Of a stretch of 64,000 bases of DNA, positions 8,591 through 17,976 are shown one piece after another (within the stretch, counting starts at the first letter, position 1; each line of letters begins with the position of its first letter). The notes beneath the pieces were generated by a model that saw only the letters and a program-made list of their open reading frames with translations, made no database searches and was not told the DNA's origin. Location of the stretch: the NCBI RefSeq assembly GCF_008329585.1, contig NZ_NPKP01000010.1, positions 124,001 through 188,000 on the forward strand, read 5' to 3'. The DNA comes from Mycolicibacterium sp. P9-22 (GTDB taxonomy: Bacteria; Actinomycetota; Actinomycetes; Mycobacteriales; Mycobacteriaceae). The position numbers were made by a program, and so were the translations under genes.

Positions 8591-8596
8591 GCCAGG

Positions 8597-9457
8597 GTGA
8601 GTCGTGCCTGGTTGTGGACGGTGGCGGGCGTCGTCGCCGCGGTAGTGATCGTGGTCGCCGGCACGCTGAGCGGGCACATCCGCCGCGCGGACGCCGACAC
8701 CGTCGACTGCGCGGTACAGAAGTGCGTGGCGCTGACGTTCGACGACGGACCCGGCCCCTACACGGATCGGCTGCTGAAGGTCCTGGCAGACAATGACGCC
8801 AGGGCGACCTTCTTCCTGATCGGCAACAAGGTCGCCGCCGACCCGGCCGGAGCGCGACGCATCGCCGATGCCGGGATGGAGATCGGCAGCCACACCTGGG
8901 AACACCCCAACATGACGGCCATCCCCGCCGCGGATATCCCGGCCCAGTTCAGCAAGGCCAATGACGCCATCCTCGCCGCGACGGGCCAGCGACCGGTTCT
9001 GGTACGCACCGCGGGCGGGCTCACCAACGACCAGGTGCTGGCCGAGGCCGGCAAGCAGGGCCTGGCCGATATCAACTGGGACGTCATCCCGTTCGACTGG
9101 GCCAACGACGCCAACCTCGATGCCAGCCGCCAGATCCTGATGAGCCAGATCAAACCGGGTTCGGTGGTGCTGCTGCACGACACCTACTCCTCGACGGTCG
9201 ACCTGACCTACCAGTTCATCCCGGTGCTGAAGGCCAATGGCTACCACCTGGTCACCGTCAGCAAGCTGCTGGGCCCGCGCGCCCCGGGCAGCCTCTACGG
9301 CAGCCGTGAAAACGGCCCGCCCGCAAACGATCTGCACGATGTCCCGGCGAATCTGATCCCGGCGCTGCCCGCCACGCCGTCACCGCCGCCGATGCCCAAC
9401 TTCCCGATCACCGACATCCCGGACGCCAACTCCGGCGGGCCCAACAACGGCGCCTGA
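8597..9457 (+). CDS. Exported polysaccharide deacetylase (NodB domain, CE4)
   Basis: A 286-residue protein with an N-terminal hydrophobic segment (residues 5-27) serving as signal anchor, then a NodB domain. Motif 1 is TFDDGPGPY with D49/D50, motif 2 is the metal-binding SHTWEH near 98, and LLHDTYSSTVD near 195 holds the catalytic His. The C-terminal ~35 residues are Pro/Asn-rich. CE4 enzymes remove N- or O-acetyl groups from peptidoglycan or other surface glycans outside the membrane. This is the Rv1096 position; the M. tuberculosis protein is linked to peptidoglycan deacetylation and lysozyme resistance. Metal ligands look intact. Confidence 0.88.
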   Translation: MSRAWLWTVAGVVAAVVIVVAGTLSGHIRRADADTVDCAVQKCVALTFDDGPGPYTDRLLKVLADNDARATFFLIGNKVAADPAGARRIADAGMEIGSHTWEHPNMTAIPAADIPAQFSKANDAILAATGQRPVLVRTAGGLTNDQVLAEAGKQGLADINWDVIPFDWANDANLDASRQILMSQIKPGSVVLLHDTYSSTVDLTYQFIPVLKANGYHLVTVSKLLGPRAPGSLYGSRENGPPANDLHDVPANLIPALPATPSPPPMPNFPITDIPDANSGGPNNGA

Positions 9458-9494
9458 TGTTTGCCGCCGCCCCAAGGCGGCTACCCCGGTGTCC

Positions 9495-9962
9495 ATGACG
9501 AGCTTGGTGGATCAGTACGTCGGCGCCACCGCGTACGACGTTTCGGGCGACAAGATCGGCAAGATCGGCAAACTCTTCGTCGACGGCCGCAGCAGAGAGC
9601 CCAGGTGGGCCGAGGTTCATACCGGCCTGTTCCGGACGTCCCACACGCTGATCCCGCTGACCGGTGCGCGGCAGGAGGGCCGGGCGGTCACCCTCACCGT
9701 CAGTAAAGCGGCGGTCAAGGAGGCGCCCACGGTGCGGGCCGGGGAGGGCATCACCGTCGACGACGCCGACCGGCTGTCCCGGCACTACCGGCTCGACGAA
9801 CCGCAACCCGACGCCCCGGACCCGCCGGCACCGCATTCCACCGCCCTGGACATCGCCTCGGCGGCGGCCGGCATGGGTGGCACCGCGGTCAACACCGCGG
9901 CATGGTCCCCGGCGGAGAACCAGCAGCCCGACACCCTTGAGGAACCTGAACCGACCCGCTAA
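9495..9962 (+). CDS. PRC-barrel domain protein
   Basis: A 155-residue protein (157 if GTG 9489 is used). Residues ~3-70 form a PRC-barrel (YVGATAYDVSGDKIGKIGKLFVD ... FRTSHTLIPL), a small beta-barrel seen in RimM and in stress-associated actinobacterial proteins that often carries a DUF2382-like tail. The rest is acidic and Pro-rich, probably disordered. No membrane segment. It ends 4 bases into the convergent SnoaL-like gene. Role unknown; many such proteins are linked to stress responses. Confidence 0.75.
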   Translation: MTSLVDQYVGATAYDVSGDKIGKIGKLFVDGRSREPRWAEVHTGLFRTSHTLIPLTGARQEGRAVTLTVSKAAVKEAPTVRAGEGITVDDADRLSRHYRLDEPQPDAPDPPAPHSTALDIASAAAGMGGTAVNTAAWSPAENQQPDTLEEPEPTR

Positions 9963-10381
9963 GCGAGTGCCGATCCCGGCGCATAGCCCTCGGTGATCAC
10001 CCGGCGGTGCCCGAACCGCCAGCCGTCGGGCCCCGGGGTCACCACGTCACGGTAGGTGCCCCAGTGATCCAGTCCGCGGGCGCCGATGAACTGGAAGCAC
10101 GCGTAGGTCTTGGCGCTGCCATCTGGGCGCGGCTCGACATAGATCGAGCTCAGGTGGTGGCGGGCGGGCAAAAAGTCGGCGTCGGCGAAACGCTGCGCGG
10201 TGTCGCGGAACATCCGCAGGATCGCGTCCGGGCCCGTGTATTGCTCATCGCCGATCTGCAGCACCCCGTCCGGGGCGAACAGGTCGGCCAACTGCTCGAC
10301 CTTGCCGGTATCGGCCAGATACTGATAGGTGGTCATCAGGTCGCTGACGCCGACCCGGATCCTCACTTCGTCATCTTTCAC
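9959..10381 (-). CDS. SnoaL-like / NTF2-fold protein
   Basis: A 140-residue single-domain protein of the SnoaL-like NTF2 superfamily: opening helix, then LADLFAPDGVLQIGDEQYTGPDAI, HHLSSIYV and a closing strand WRFGHRRV. Members include polyketide cyclases, dehydratases and ring-hydroxylating dioxygenase small subunits; specific activity cannot be told. GTG 10381 was chosen: a GGAGGGG site is 5 bases upstream, and it overlaps the MFS gene 3' end by 11 bases, so translation is likely coupled. GTG 10387 is an alternative. The pair may handle one substrate. Confidence 0.75.
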   Translation of the reverse strand: MKDDEVRIRVGVSDLMTTYQYLADTGKVEQLADLFAPDGVLQIGDEQYTGPDAILRMFRDTAQRFADADFLPARHHLSSIYVEPRPDGSAKTYACFQFIGARGLDHWGTYRDVVTPGPDGWRFGHRRVITEGYAPGSALA

Positions 10382-11645
10382 GAGCACCCCTCCACGGGCC
10401 GGGCAGCAGCGCGGCGGCAGCCACCGAAACAACGGACACACCAATGAGATACGCGGCAATCGAGTCGCTGGTGCCGGTAGCGCTGTACAGCGCAACGGCA
10501 ATGGTCGGCGCGAACGCCGACCCGATCACCTGTGACATCGTGTACCCGATGGAGACCGCGCTGTAACGCACGTCGGCATCGAACACCAGGCTGAACAGCG
10601 ATCCGGTGACCCCGGCGGCCGGTGCCATCGCCAACCCGAAGATCAGCACCAGCGCCACCAGGAACGGGCCCGGCCGGCCGGTGTTGATCAACGCGAACGT
10701 CGGCAGCACCGCCGCGCCCATCGCGACCACGCCGCCGACGAAAACCGGTTTGCGGCCGACGCGATCGGACAATGCCCCGAACAGCGGATAGCTGAACACC
10801 GCCACGACGGCGGCCACGAACACACCGAAAAGGGCGTCGCCCCGGTCGATCCCGGCCACGCTCGTGCCATAGGACACCAGGTAGGCCACACAGATATAGG
10901 CGAACACACCCTGCGACAGGTAGGCGCCGGCCACCAGCAGGATCTGGCGCCAGTGCCGCCGGAACGCCTCGGCGATCGGCAGCCGCACCACTGCCGAACG
11001 TGCCTGCACCGCCGCGAAATCGGGGCTCTCGGTCAGCGACAACCGGATCACCAGACCGATCGCGATGAGGATCGCGCTTGCCAGGAACGGGATCCGCCAT
11101 CCCCAGGACAGGAACTGATGGTCGGGCAGCTGCGATACCGCGTAGAAGGCCAGCGTGGCGATCGCGGTGCCCGCGGGCGCACCCATCTGCGGGAACGCTC
11201 CGTAGAAGCCCTTCCGGTGCGCGGGGGCATGCTCGACCGCCATCAGGGTGGCCCCACCCCACTCACCGCCCACCGCGAAACCCTGCAGCAGACGCAGCAG
11301 GGTCAGCAGGACCGGCGCGCCCACCCCGAGCGTGGCGTAGGTGGGCAGCAGGCCCATCGCGACCGTCGAACCGCCCATCAGCAGAAGCGAATACACCAGC
11401 ATCCGTTTGCGGCCCACCCGGTCGCCGAAGTGGCCGAACACGATGCCGCCCAACGGCCTGGCGACGAAACCCACGCCGAAGGTGGCGAACGACAGCAGCA
11501 CACCGGCCGCCGGGGACGCGGTGGGGAAGAACAACTTCGGGAACACCAGCGCTGCGGCAGTGCCGTAGATCAGGAAGTCGTAGAACTCCACAGTCGTGCC
11601 GACGAAGCTGGCCACTGCCGCCCGGCTTGGAGTAGTCGCGGTCAT
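10371..11645 (-). CDS. MFS transporter, metabolite/H+ symporter type
   Basis: A 424-residue, 12-helix transporter. The signature loop GDRVGRKRML follows helix 2 (FGHFGDRVGRKRM), and the second half repeats it as SDRVGRKPV, as in the metabolite:H+ symporter family (ShiA/ProP/KgtP-like). The opening VGTTVEFYDFLIYGTAAAL is typical of that family, which imports carboxylates, shikimate or betaine with protons. The N-terminus chosen (MTATTPSR) has GAGGGG upstream. It is separated from fum by a hairpin and translationally coupled to the SnoaL-like gene. Substrate unknown. Confidence 0.88.
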   Translation of the reverse strand: MTATTPSRAAVASFVGTTVEFYDFLIYGTAAALVFPKLFFPTASPAAGVLLSFATFGVGFVARPLGGIVFGHFGDRVGRKRMLVYSLLLMGGSTVAMGLLPTYATLGVGAPVLLTLLRLLQGFAVGGEWGGATLMAVEHAPAHRKGFYGAFPQMGAPAGTAIATLAFYAVSQLPDHQFLSWGWRIPFLASAILIAIGLVIRLSLTESPDFAAVQARSAVVRLPIAEAFRRHWRQILLVAGAYLSQGVFAYICVAYLVSYGTSVAGIDRGDALFGVFVAAVVAVFSYPLFGALSDRVGRKPVFVGGVVAMGAAVLPTFALINTGRPGPFLVALVLIFGLAMAPAAGVTGSLFSLVFDADVRYSAVSIGYTMSQVIGSAFAPTIAVALYSATGTSDSIAAYLIGVSVVSVAAAALLPGPWRGARER

Positions 11646-11672
11646 GCCCCTCATCCTCGCCGAAAAGGCAGT

Positions 11673-11706
11673 AATGGCCGCCAAAACCGGAGTTTTGGCG
11701 GCCATT
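11673..11706. terminator. Hairpin terminator after fum
   Basis: A perfect 15-bp stem (11673-11687 with 11692-11706) and a 4-base loop, ending in TT/AA. It lies 17 bases after the fum stop on the minus strand and before the MFS start, so it should terminate the glpX-fum transcript. Confidence 0.75.
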
Positions 11707-11723
11707 CGGTGCTGCGGTGTGCG

Positions 11724-13142
11724 TTATTCGCCCGGCTTGACCTTCGCCATCGCGAGCACGTCGAGTCGCTTGTCCAGCTCGGCCTCGGACAGCTTGTCGC
11801 CGATCAGACCGCGGTCGATCACCGTCTGGCGGATGGTCTTGCGCTCCTTGAGAGCTTCCTTGGCGACCTTGGCGGCCTCTTCGTAGCCGATCGCCGAGTT
11901 CAGCGGCGTCACGATGGACGGCGACGACTCTGCCAGCTCGCGCAGGTGCGCCTCGTTGGCAACCAGACCGTCAATACACTTGCTGGCGAACAACTTCGAG
12001 ACGTTGGCCAGCAGGGTGAACGACTCCAGCACGTTGCGCGCCATCATCGGGATGTAGACGTTGAGTTCGAACGCACCGGACAGACCGCCGACGGTGACCG
12101 CGGCGTCATTGCCGATGACCTGCGCGGCCACCTGGGTGACCGCTTCCGGCAGCACCGGATTGACCTTGCCCGGCATGATCGAGCTTCCCGGCTGCAGATC
12201 CGGAAGCTGCAGCTCGCCGAGACCGGTCAGCGGGCCCGAACCCATCCAGCGCACGTCATTGGCGATCTTGGTCAGCGACACCGCGATGGTCTTCAGTGCG
12301 CCGGAGGCCTCGACCAGCCCGTCACGGGCGGCCTGAGCCTCGAAAGAGTCAGCGGCCGTGCGCAGTTCGGCCAAGCCGGTCTGATCCACCAGCACATCGA
12401 CCACCTTGGCGCCGAAACCGTCGGGGGCGTTGAGACCGGTGCCGACGGCGGTACCGCCGATGGCCAGCTCGCCCAGGCGGGGCAGCGTCGCCTTCACCCG
12501 TTCGATGCCCGCCTCGATCTGGCGGGCGTAGCCGCCGAACTCCTGGCCCAGGGTCACCGGCACGGCGTCCATCAGGTGGGTGCGGCCGGACTTGACGGTG
12601 GTGCGCCACTGCCGCGCCTTGCCGGCCAGCGACTCGTGCAGGATCTCCAGCGCCGGGATCAGGTGGCGCACAGCGGCTTCGGTGGCCGCGATATGCGTGG
12701 CGGTGGGGAAGGTGTCATTGGAGCTCTGCGACATGTTGACGTCGTCATTGGGGTGGATGATGACGCCGTTGGCCGCCGCGATGGACGCGATGACCTCGTT
12801 GGCGTTCATGTTCGAGCTGGTGCCCGAGCCCGTCTGGAAGACGTCGATGGGGAACTGGTCGTCGTGGCGGCCGTCGGCTATCTCGGCGGCCGCGGCGATG
12901 ATGGCGTCGGCCTTGTCGGCGGCCAGCAGCCCGAGGTCCTTGTTCACCTGGGCGCAGGCGCCCTTCAACAGGCCCATCGCGCGGATTTGGGTGCGCTCCA
13001 GCGGGCGGAACGAGATCGGGAAGTTCTCGACCGCCCGTTGGGTCTGGGCGCGCCACAGGGCATTGACCGGAACCCGGACCTCACCCATCGTGTCGTGCTC
13101 GATCCGGTACTCGATCTTGTTCTCGACAACACTGTCGGTCAT
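11724..13142 (-). CDS. fum: Fumarate hydratase class II
   Basis: A 472-residue homotetrameric TCA-cycle enzyme converting fumarate to malate. The superfamily signature GSSIMPGKVNP is at residues 319-329 with the catalytic serine S320 region; GSGTSSNMN is at 106-113 and SGRTHLMDA at 185-193. Length matches M. tuberculosis Fum (Rv1098c, 474). ATG 13142 has AAAGGA about 7 bases upstream. It lies 30 bases downstream of glpX on the same strand, the known glpX-fum pair. Class II, iron-independent. Nothing unusual. Confidence 0.97.
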   Translation of the reverse strand: MTDSVVENKIEYRIEHDTMGEVRVPVNALWRAQTQRAVENFPISFRPLERTQIRAMGLLKGACAQVNKDLGLLAADKADAIIAAAAEIADGRHDDQFPIDVFQTGSGTSSNMNANEVIASIAAANGVIIHPNDDVNMSQSSNDTFPTATHIAATEAAVRHLIPALEILHESLAGKARQWRTTVKSGRTHLMDAVPVTLGQEFGGYARQIEAGIERVKATLPRLGELAIGGTAVGTGLNAPDGFGAKVVDVLVDQTGLAELRTAADSFEAQAARDGLVEASGALKTIAVSLTKIANDVRWMGSGPLTGLGELQLPDLQPGSSIMPGKVNPVLPEAVTQVAAQVIGNDAAVTVGGLSGAFELNVYIPMMARNVLESFTLLANVSKLFASKCIDGLVANEAHLRELAESSPSIVTPLNSAIGYEEAAKVAKEALKERKTIRQTVIDRGLIGDKLSEAELDKRLDVLAMAKVKPGE

Positions 13143-13172
13143 CTGGGTCCTTTTCGTGGGTCGCTTATGCGG

Positions 13173-14201
13173 TCAGGGGAGAGGATGTGCTGCGGACAGG
13201 TCTCCGGTGAAATCCACCGAGGAGTACTCGTTGAGCTTGGACAGCCGGTGGTAGGCCTCGATCATCCGGACGGTGCCGGACTTGGACCGCATCACGATCG
13301 ACTGGGTGGTGGCGCCGCCGCCGGAGTACTGGACGCCCTTGAGCAGGTCGCCGTCGGTGACACCGGTGGCCGAGAAGAACACGTTCTCGCCGGACACCAG
13401 ATCCTCGGTGAGCAGCACCCGGTCCAGGTCGTAGCCGCGGTCGATCGCCTTCTGCTTCTCGTCATCGTCGGTGGGGGCCAGCACGGCCTGGATGGCGCCG
13501 CCCATACAGCGGATGGCGGCCGCGGCGATGATGCCCTCGGGGGTGCCGCCGATGCCGGCGAGCAGGTCGGTGCCGGAACCGGGGCGGCACGCGGCGATGG
13601 CGCCGGCGACGTCGCCGTCGGAGATCAGCCGGATGCGGGCGCCGGCCTCGCGGACGTCGGCGATCAGCTGGGCGTGCCGCGGCCGGTCCAGGATGCAGAC
13701 CGTCAGGTCGGCGACGCTGGACTTCTTGACCTTGGCGACCCGCTTGATGTTCTCGGCGATCGGCGCGGTGATGTCGAGGACGTCGGCGGCGTCCGGACCG
13801 ACGGCGATCTTGTGCATGTAGTAAACCGCCGACGGATCGAACATCGCACCGCGCTCGGCGACCGCGAGCACCGAGATGGCGTTGGGCATTCCCTTGCTCA
13901 TCAGGGTGGTGCCATCGACCGGGTCCACGGCGAAATCGCAGTCGGGCCCGTCGCCGTTGCCGACCTCTTCACCGTTGTAGAGCATCGGGGCGTTGTCCTT
14001 CTCGCCCTCACCGATGACCACGACACCGCGCATCGACACGGAGTTGACCAGCTCGCGCATCGCGTCGACGGCGGCGCCGTCGCCGCCCTCCTTGTCGCCG
14101 CGGCCAACCCAACGGCCCGCGGCCATGGCTCCGGCTTCGGTGACTCGCACGAGTTCGAGGGCGAGGTTGCGGTCCGGGGCTTCCCGGCGCGAAGGCGTCA
14201 T
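13173..14201 (-). CDS. glpX: Fructose-1,6-bisphosphatase class II (GlpX)
   Basis: A 342-residue enzyme that makes fructose 6-phosphate in gluconeogenesis; GlpX is the main FBPase of M. tuberculosis (Rv1099c). Family motifs: VVIGEGEKDNAPML, FAVDPVDGTTLMSKG (metal-binding DPVDGTT), GGTPEGI and LISDGDVAGAI. MTPSRREAP (14201) was taken as start; an in-frame ATG at 14219 adds six residues. It is divergent from the DUF4245 gene and in tandem with fum, linking carbon flow between TCA cycle and gluconeogenesis. Confidence 0.95.
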   Translation of the reverse strand: MTPSRREAPDRNLALELVRVTEAGAMAAGRWVGRGDKEGGDGAAVDAMRELVNSVSMRGVVVIGEGEKDNAPMLYNGEEVGNGDGPDCDFAVDPVDGTTLMSKGMPNAISVLAVAERGAMFDPSAVYYMHKIAVGPDAADVLDITAPIAENIKRVAKVKKSSVADLTVCILDRPRHAQLIADVREAGARIRLISDGDVAGAIAACRPGSGTDLLAGIGGTPEGIIAAAAIRCMGGAIQAVLAPTDDDEKQKAIDRGYDLDRVLLTEDLVSGENVFFSATGVTDGDLLKGVQYSGGGATTQSIVMRSKSGTVRMIEAYHRLSKLNEYSSVDFTGDLSAAHPLP

Positions 14202-14257
14202 GAGTGCAGATTGTCCCATTAGCGGCTCGAAGTTTGGGAACTGGGATACTGGCTGTC

Positions 14258-14908
14258 ATGAGCACCCCGGAACCGAAGCCCGACGCACCGGTGATGGTGC
14301 CGGTTCCCCGGCCCGCCAAGGATCGCCTCCTGCAGGACGGCCGCGACATGTTCTGGTCGATGGCCCCGCTGGTACTGATCTGCATCGTGCTGGCCGGCGT
14401 GCTCGGCATGTGCTCGTTTGCCCCCAGCGGTCCCGGTGAGGGTGACGTCCCGCAGTTCGACGCCCCGGCCGCCCTGCAGGCCGATGCCGAGGTGCTGAAG
14501 TTCCCGGTCAGGCTGCCGGTGCTGCCCGAGGGCTGGCAGCCCAACTCGGGATCACGCGGCTCCATCGAGGGCGGCCGCACCGATCCGGCGACGGGTCAGC
14601 CGGTCCGGGCGGTCACGTCGCGGGTCGGCTATATCGCGCCGAGCAAGATGTATCTGAGTCTGACGCAGAGCAATGCCGATGAGGCCCGGCTGGTCGGGCA
14701 GTTGGATCCCGAGGCGGTGCCCACCGGCGCGCAGGATGTCGACGGGGTGAGCTGGGTGGTCTACGAGCCCGGCGACGGCGAGCCGATCTGGACCACCCGC
14801 TTAGACGGCAAGGCGCAGATCGCGATCACCGGCGCCGGTTCCCAGGACGATTTCCGCACCCTGGCGAAGGCCGTGCAGACCCAGGCGCCACTGCCCGCTA
14901 CCGGCTAA
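14258..14908 (+). CDS. DUF4245 single-pass membrane protein
   Basis: A 216-residue DUF4245 protein, the Rv1100 position. A cytosolic N-terminus of ~30 residues is followed by one TM helix (about 36-57, MAPLVLICIVLAGVLGM), then an exported domain with YIAPSKMYLSLTQS and WVVYEPGDGEPIWTT. No catalytic motif. ATG 14258 lies 7 bases after an imperfect -10 (GATACT). The 3' end overlaps the convergent transporter gene by 4 bases. Function unknown; conserved in actinobacteria. Confidence 0.85.
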   Translation: MSTPEPKPDAPVMVPVPRPAKDRLLQDGRDMFWSMAPLVLICIVLAGVLGMCSFAPSGPGEGDVPQFDAPAALQADAEVLKFPVRLPVLPEGWQPNSGSRGSIEGGRTDPATGQPVRAVTSRVGYIAPSKMYLSLTQSNADEARLVGQLDPEAVPTGAQDVDGVSWVVYEPGDGEPIWTTRLDGKAQIAITGAGSQDDFRTLAKAVQTQAPLPATG

Positions 14909-16116
14909 TCCTTGTCGAAGACCGGCGGTGTCGCGGCCGCTGCGCCGACCGACGGCGGGGCGCCGCGGCGAGCGGCGGCACGCGCCCGGGAGATCAGGCG
15001 CTTCAGCGGCCCGGGCGGTCTGTCCTGTTCGCCGTCCTCGGTGCCCATATCCATCGGGACGCCCTGGTAGACCCAGAGGTAGACGCTGATTGTGGTGACG
15101 ATGACGATCATCACCACCGGGCCGATGACGATGCCGAGGAAGCCGAACATGGTGATCCCGGCGAAGACCGACAGCAGCATCAGCGCGGAATCGAGCTTGG
15201 CCTCCTTGGGCACCAGGATAGGGCGCAGCACATTGTCGATATTGGTCACCACGATGACGTGGAAGACGATCACGAAGATCCCGCCGATGACATTGCCGAA
15301 CAGCGCCAGCCCGATCCCGAACGGGATGGTGACGATGCCGCCGCCGAGCGGGATCACCGACAGCGCCGACAGCAGGATCGCGAAGATGAAGAAGCCGTCG
15401 TGGAAGCCGGCGATGTAGATCGAGATGGCGCCGGCGATGCCCTGAGCCAGTGCGATGACGAACTGGCCGCGGACGGTGCCGCGCACCATGGCCGCCATCT
15501 TGGCCAGGTACAGGTCGGTGGCCTCTTCGCCGAGCGGGTTGAGCCGGCGGATCAGCAGCCGCAGGTCGTCGCCGTTGACCAGCAGCGAGATGAACACGTA
15601 CAGGAAGATGATGGCCGCGGTCAGGCCGCCGAACAGGCCGCCGGCCGCACCCTGCAGGAAATGCAGGCCCCATTCACCGGCGCGCTGGGCGAACGTGACC
15701 ACCCAGTGCTGTAGTTGCTCGGGGGTGATGTTGGTGCTCTGCAGGAACGGCACCCGGTCGAGCAACTCGTTGACCACCCGCAGGGATCGGTCCCCGAGGG
15801 TGCTCAGATCGGTCTTGCCCACCCAGTCGGCGACGCTGCGCACCATGTTGGTGATCTGCACGACGCCGATGGCGACCGCGCCGCTGATCGGGATGATCAC
15901 GATGGCCAGCGCCGCCAACAGGGTCAGGGTGGCCGACAGCCCGGCGCTGAACCGTTTGCGCAGCCGCTCGTAGAGCGGGTCGAACAGGTAGGCCACCACC
16001 GCCGCGACCACGATCAGGATGAAGTAGCCGCGCAGGAAGTAGGCGCCGAACAGGATCGCGATGACGGTCGCGATCGCCAGAGCCCGCTTCTGGCTGAGGG
16101 TGAACTCGGTTTGCAC
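14905..16116 (-). CDS. AI-2E family (PerM/UPF0118) membrane transporter
   Basis: A 403-residue membrane protein of the AI-2E exporter/PerM family, the Rv1101c position. About 8 TM segments: two at 12-45, one at 60-83, and a cluster at 155-345 with family segments such as SVIPLGGGIVTIPFGIGL and NVLRPILVPKEAKLDS. The last ~55 residues are cytosolic, basic and Ala/Pro-rich. Members have been linked to AI-2 or ion efflux; the substrate in mycobacteria is not established. GTG start at 16116. Confidence 0.85.
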   Translation of the reverse strand: MQTEFTLSQKRALAIATVIAILFGAYFLRGYFILIVVAAVVAYLFDPLYERLRKRFSAGLSATLTLLAALAIVIIPISGAVAIGVVQITNMVRSVADWVGKTDLSTLGDRSLRVVNELLDRVPFLQSTNITPEQLQHWVVTFAQRAGEWGLHFLQGAAGGLFGGLTAAIIFLYVFISLLVNGDDLRLLIRRLNPLGEEATDLYLAKMAAMVRGTVRGQFVIALAQGIAGAISIYIAGFHDGFFIFAILLSALSVIPLGGGIVTIPFGIGLALFGNVIGGIFVIVFHVIVVTNIDNVLRPILVPKEAKLDSALMLLSVFAGITMFGFLGIVIGPVVMIVIVTTISVYLWVYQGVPMDMGTEDGEQDRPPGPLKRLISRARAAARRGAPPSVGAAAATPPVFDKD

Positions 16117-16137
16117 GGCTCTATTGGACAGGTTCTG

Positions 16138-16893
16138 TCACTGTTGCGCGAGCTTCATGATGTGCCCGAGCAGATCCGGGTACCGCTTCATATGCGATCC
16201 GCCGTTGAGATCGAGCACCTCACCGGTCAGCCAGGAGGCCTTGGTGAGGAACACCACGGCCTCGGCGATGTCCTCAGGAGTACCCGCCCGGCCCAGCGGG
16301 GTGTTCTCCACGTACTCCTCGACGACGCCGGGCACCAGGGCTGCACCCTCGGTGAGCGGGGTGTGCACGAACCCGGGGGCGACGGCATTGACCCGGATGC
16401 CGCGCGGAGCCAATTCCAGCGCGGCAACCTGGGTGAGCATCGACAGCCCGGCCTTGGCCGAACAGTAGGCGCTCATCCCGGCGGCGGGTTGGCGGCCGTT
16501 CAGGGACGAGATGGAGACAAGTGCGCCGCCGTCGTTCAGGTGCCGGCCGGCGTACTTGGCGACGATGAACGAGCCGTTGAGGCAGACGTCGATGACGGCC
16601 CGGAAGTCCTCCACCGCGAGGTCGACGATGAGTCCGATATTGGAGAAACCGGCGCAGCTCACCACGGCATCCACATCACCGGTCTGCTCGAAAAGTGCTG
16701 CCACCGAGGCTTCGTCGACGACGTCGACCGCCGCCCCCGAATGCGGTTCGCCCAGTTCGGCTGCCCTCGCCTGCGCTCCGTCGGCATTGCGGTCGGCCAC
16801 GACGACGCGGTAACCCTCGGCCGCCAGCGCCCGCGCGCAGGCCCAGCCGATACCCGAGGCCCCACCGACGACGATCGCCGTTTTCCCCGTCAT
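16138..16893 (-). CDS. Short-chain dehydrogenase/reductase (classical SDR)
   Basis: A 251-residue NAD(P)-dependent oxidoreductase. TGxxxGxG appears as VGGASGIG at 9-16 (first T replaced by V), NNAG as SCAG, and the catalytic Ser...YxxxK as SISS...YCSAK. The missing NNAG asparagines make it slightly unusual. ATG 16893 overlaps the stop of the upstream epimerase gene (ATGA), so the two are coupled and under the same KstR-like operator. A role in sterol or fatty alcohol oxidation is possible but not shown. Confidence 0.85.
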   Translation of the reverse strand: MTGKTAIVVGGASGIGWACARALAAEGYRVVVADRNADGAQARAAELGEPHSGAAVDVVDEASVAALFEQTGDVDAVVSCAGFSNIGLIVDLAVEDFRAVIDVCLNGSFIVAKYAGRHLNDGGALVSISSLNGRQPAAGMSAYCSAKAGLSMLTQVAALELAPRGIRVNAVAPGFVHTPLTEGAALVPGVVEEYVENTPLGRAGTPEDIAEAVVFLTKASWLTGEVLDLNGGSHMKRYPDLLGHIMKLAQQ

Positions 16894-17957
16894 GCGCGAA
16901 CCTCCGGTCGTGGGTCGCCCCATTTGTCGCTGATCGCTTTCCACGGGTCCGCATACCGCAACCCCGTGCCGTGATAGGCGGTCTGCCGTTTGAGGATCAG
17001 CTTGGCCAGCGGCGCGATGACGCGCAGCACCGGACGCTTGATGCCGGCGTTGTCGGCCGTCTCGATCAACATGTCGGGCCACGAATGATGCTGGAAGCCA
17101 AGCACTTCCTGAGCCCTGGTGGTGTCCATCCAGTCCGTGCTGAACCAGCTGTCATCGTTTGCCGGGTCACCCTTGAGTCCGGTGGGCAGACCGCCCACCA
17201 ACCCGAGCGCGGCGGCCATCGCCGGGGCCACATCGCCCTGCAGCAGGCGGTGGGTGGCGTCGTCGCCGCCGATGAGCAGCGTCTCACCCAGTGCGTCGGC
17301 GGTGGTGGCCGCCGCGAAGGCGCTCGCCACATCGCGCACGTCGACCGTCTGTATTCGGCCGTCGGTGGGCAGCATGCCCTCGAAGTAGAAGTTGTCGATC
17401 TTCATATACGAGCCGGGGCTGGCGGTCAGCACACCGCCCAGGCGCAGAATCACCCAGTCCAGCGCGGAGGTCCGCACGAGCTTCTCGGCCTTCACCTTGT
17501 GGTCACCGTAGATGTCGGCGGGATTGACCGGGGTGTCGGAGGTGAGCACGCCCTGCACCGTGTGCGGGTTGCGGGAACCGTAGACGGCAACACTGGAGGC
17601 CAGCACGAACCGCGGTGGTGTGGAGAGCTTTTCGGATGCACGCACCAGGCTGGCGGTGGCCTCGACATTGACCCGCTCGGCGAGCCCGCGGCGCTGGTAG
17701 AGGAACGGCGGGATGACGGCCGCGAGATGGATGATTGCCGCCGGCGCCTCCTCGTCGAGGAGCGCACCGACCGCCGCGGGGTCGGTGAGGTCGGCCCAGC
17801 GCACCGTGACGCCGACGGGCAGGGACTCGGCGGCCTTTCGGTTGGCCGGGACGTCCAGGTCGGTGGCGACCACGCGCCGTCCGTCGGCGGCGAGGCGGTG
17901 CACGGTCGCCGAACCGACGAGCCCGAAGGCGCCGGTCACCAACACGGTTTCGGTCAT
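16890..17957 (-). CDS. NAD-dependent epimerase / 3beta-HSD-like extended SDR
   Basis: A 355-residue extended SDR. The glycine motif VTGAFGLVGSA is at residues 7-17, and the active-site YxxxK is YGDHK in VNPADIYGDHKVKAE. The C-terminal half contains a substrate domain. Family members act on nucleotide sugars or steroids. The KstR-type palindrome 21 bases upstream argues for a steroid or lipid substrate (inference). ATG 17957 has GGAG 5 bases upstream. It is first in a two-gene operon with the classical SDR. Confidence 0.82.
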   Translation of the reverse strand: MTETVLVTGAFGLVGSATVHRLAADGRRVVATDLDVPANRKAAESLPVGVTVRWADLTDPAAVGALLDEEAPAAIIHLAAVIPPFLYQRRGLAERVNVEATASLVRASEKLSTPPRFVLASSVAVYGSRNPHTVQGVLTSDTPVNPADIYGDHKVKAEKLVRTSALDWVILRLGGVLTASPGSYMKIDNFYFEGMLPTDGRIQTVDVRDVASAFAAATTADALGETLLIGGDDATHRLLQGDVAPAMAAALGLVGGLPTGLKGDPANDDSWFSTDWMDTTRAQEVLGFQHHSWPDMLIETADNAGIKRPVLRVIAPLAKLILKRQTAYHGTGLRYADPWKAISDKWGDPRPEVRA

Positions 17958-17976
17958 GGCAGCTCCATCGCGAGTA

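Noticed and set aside
10953..14222. A 1089-codon open frame on the plus strand across the MFS, fum and glpX genes
   Set aside because: It is antisense to two certain enzymes, is Arg/His/Gln/Gly-rich without any domain, and owes its length to the GC-rich third positions of the opposite strand.
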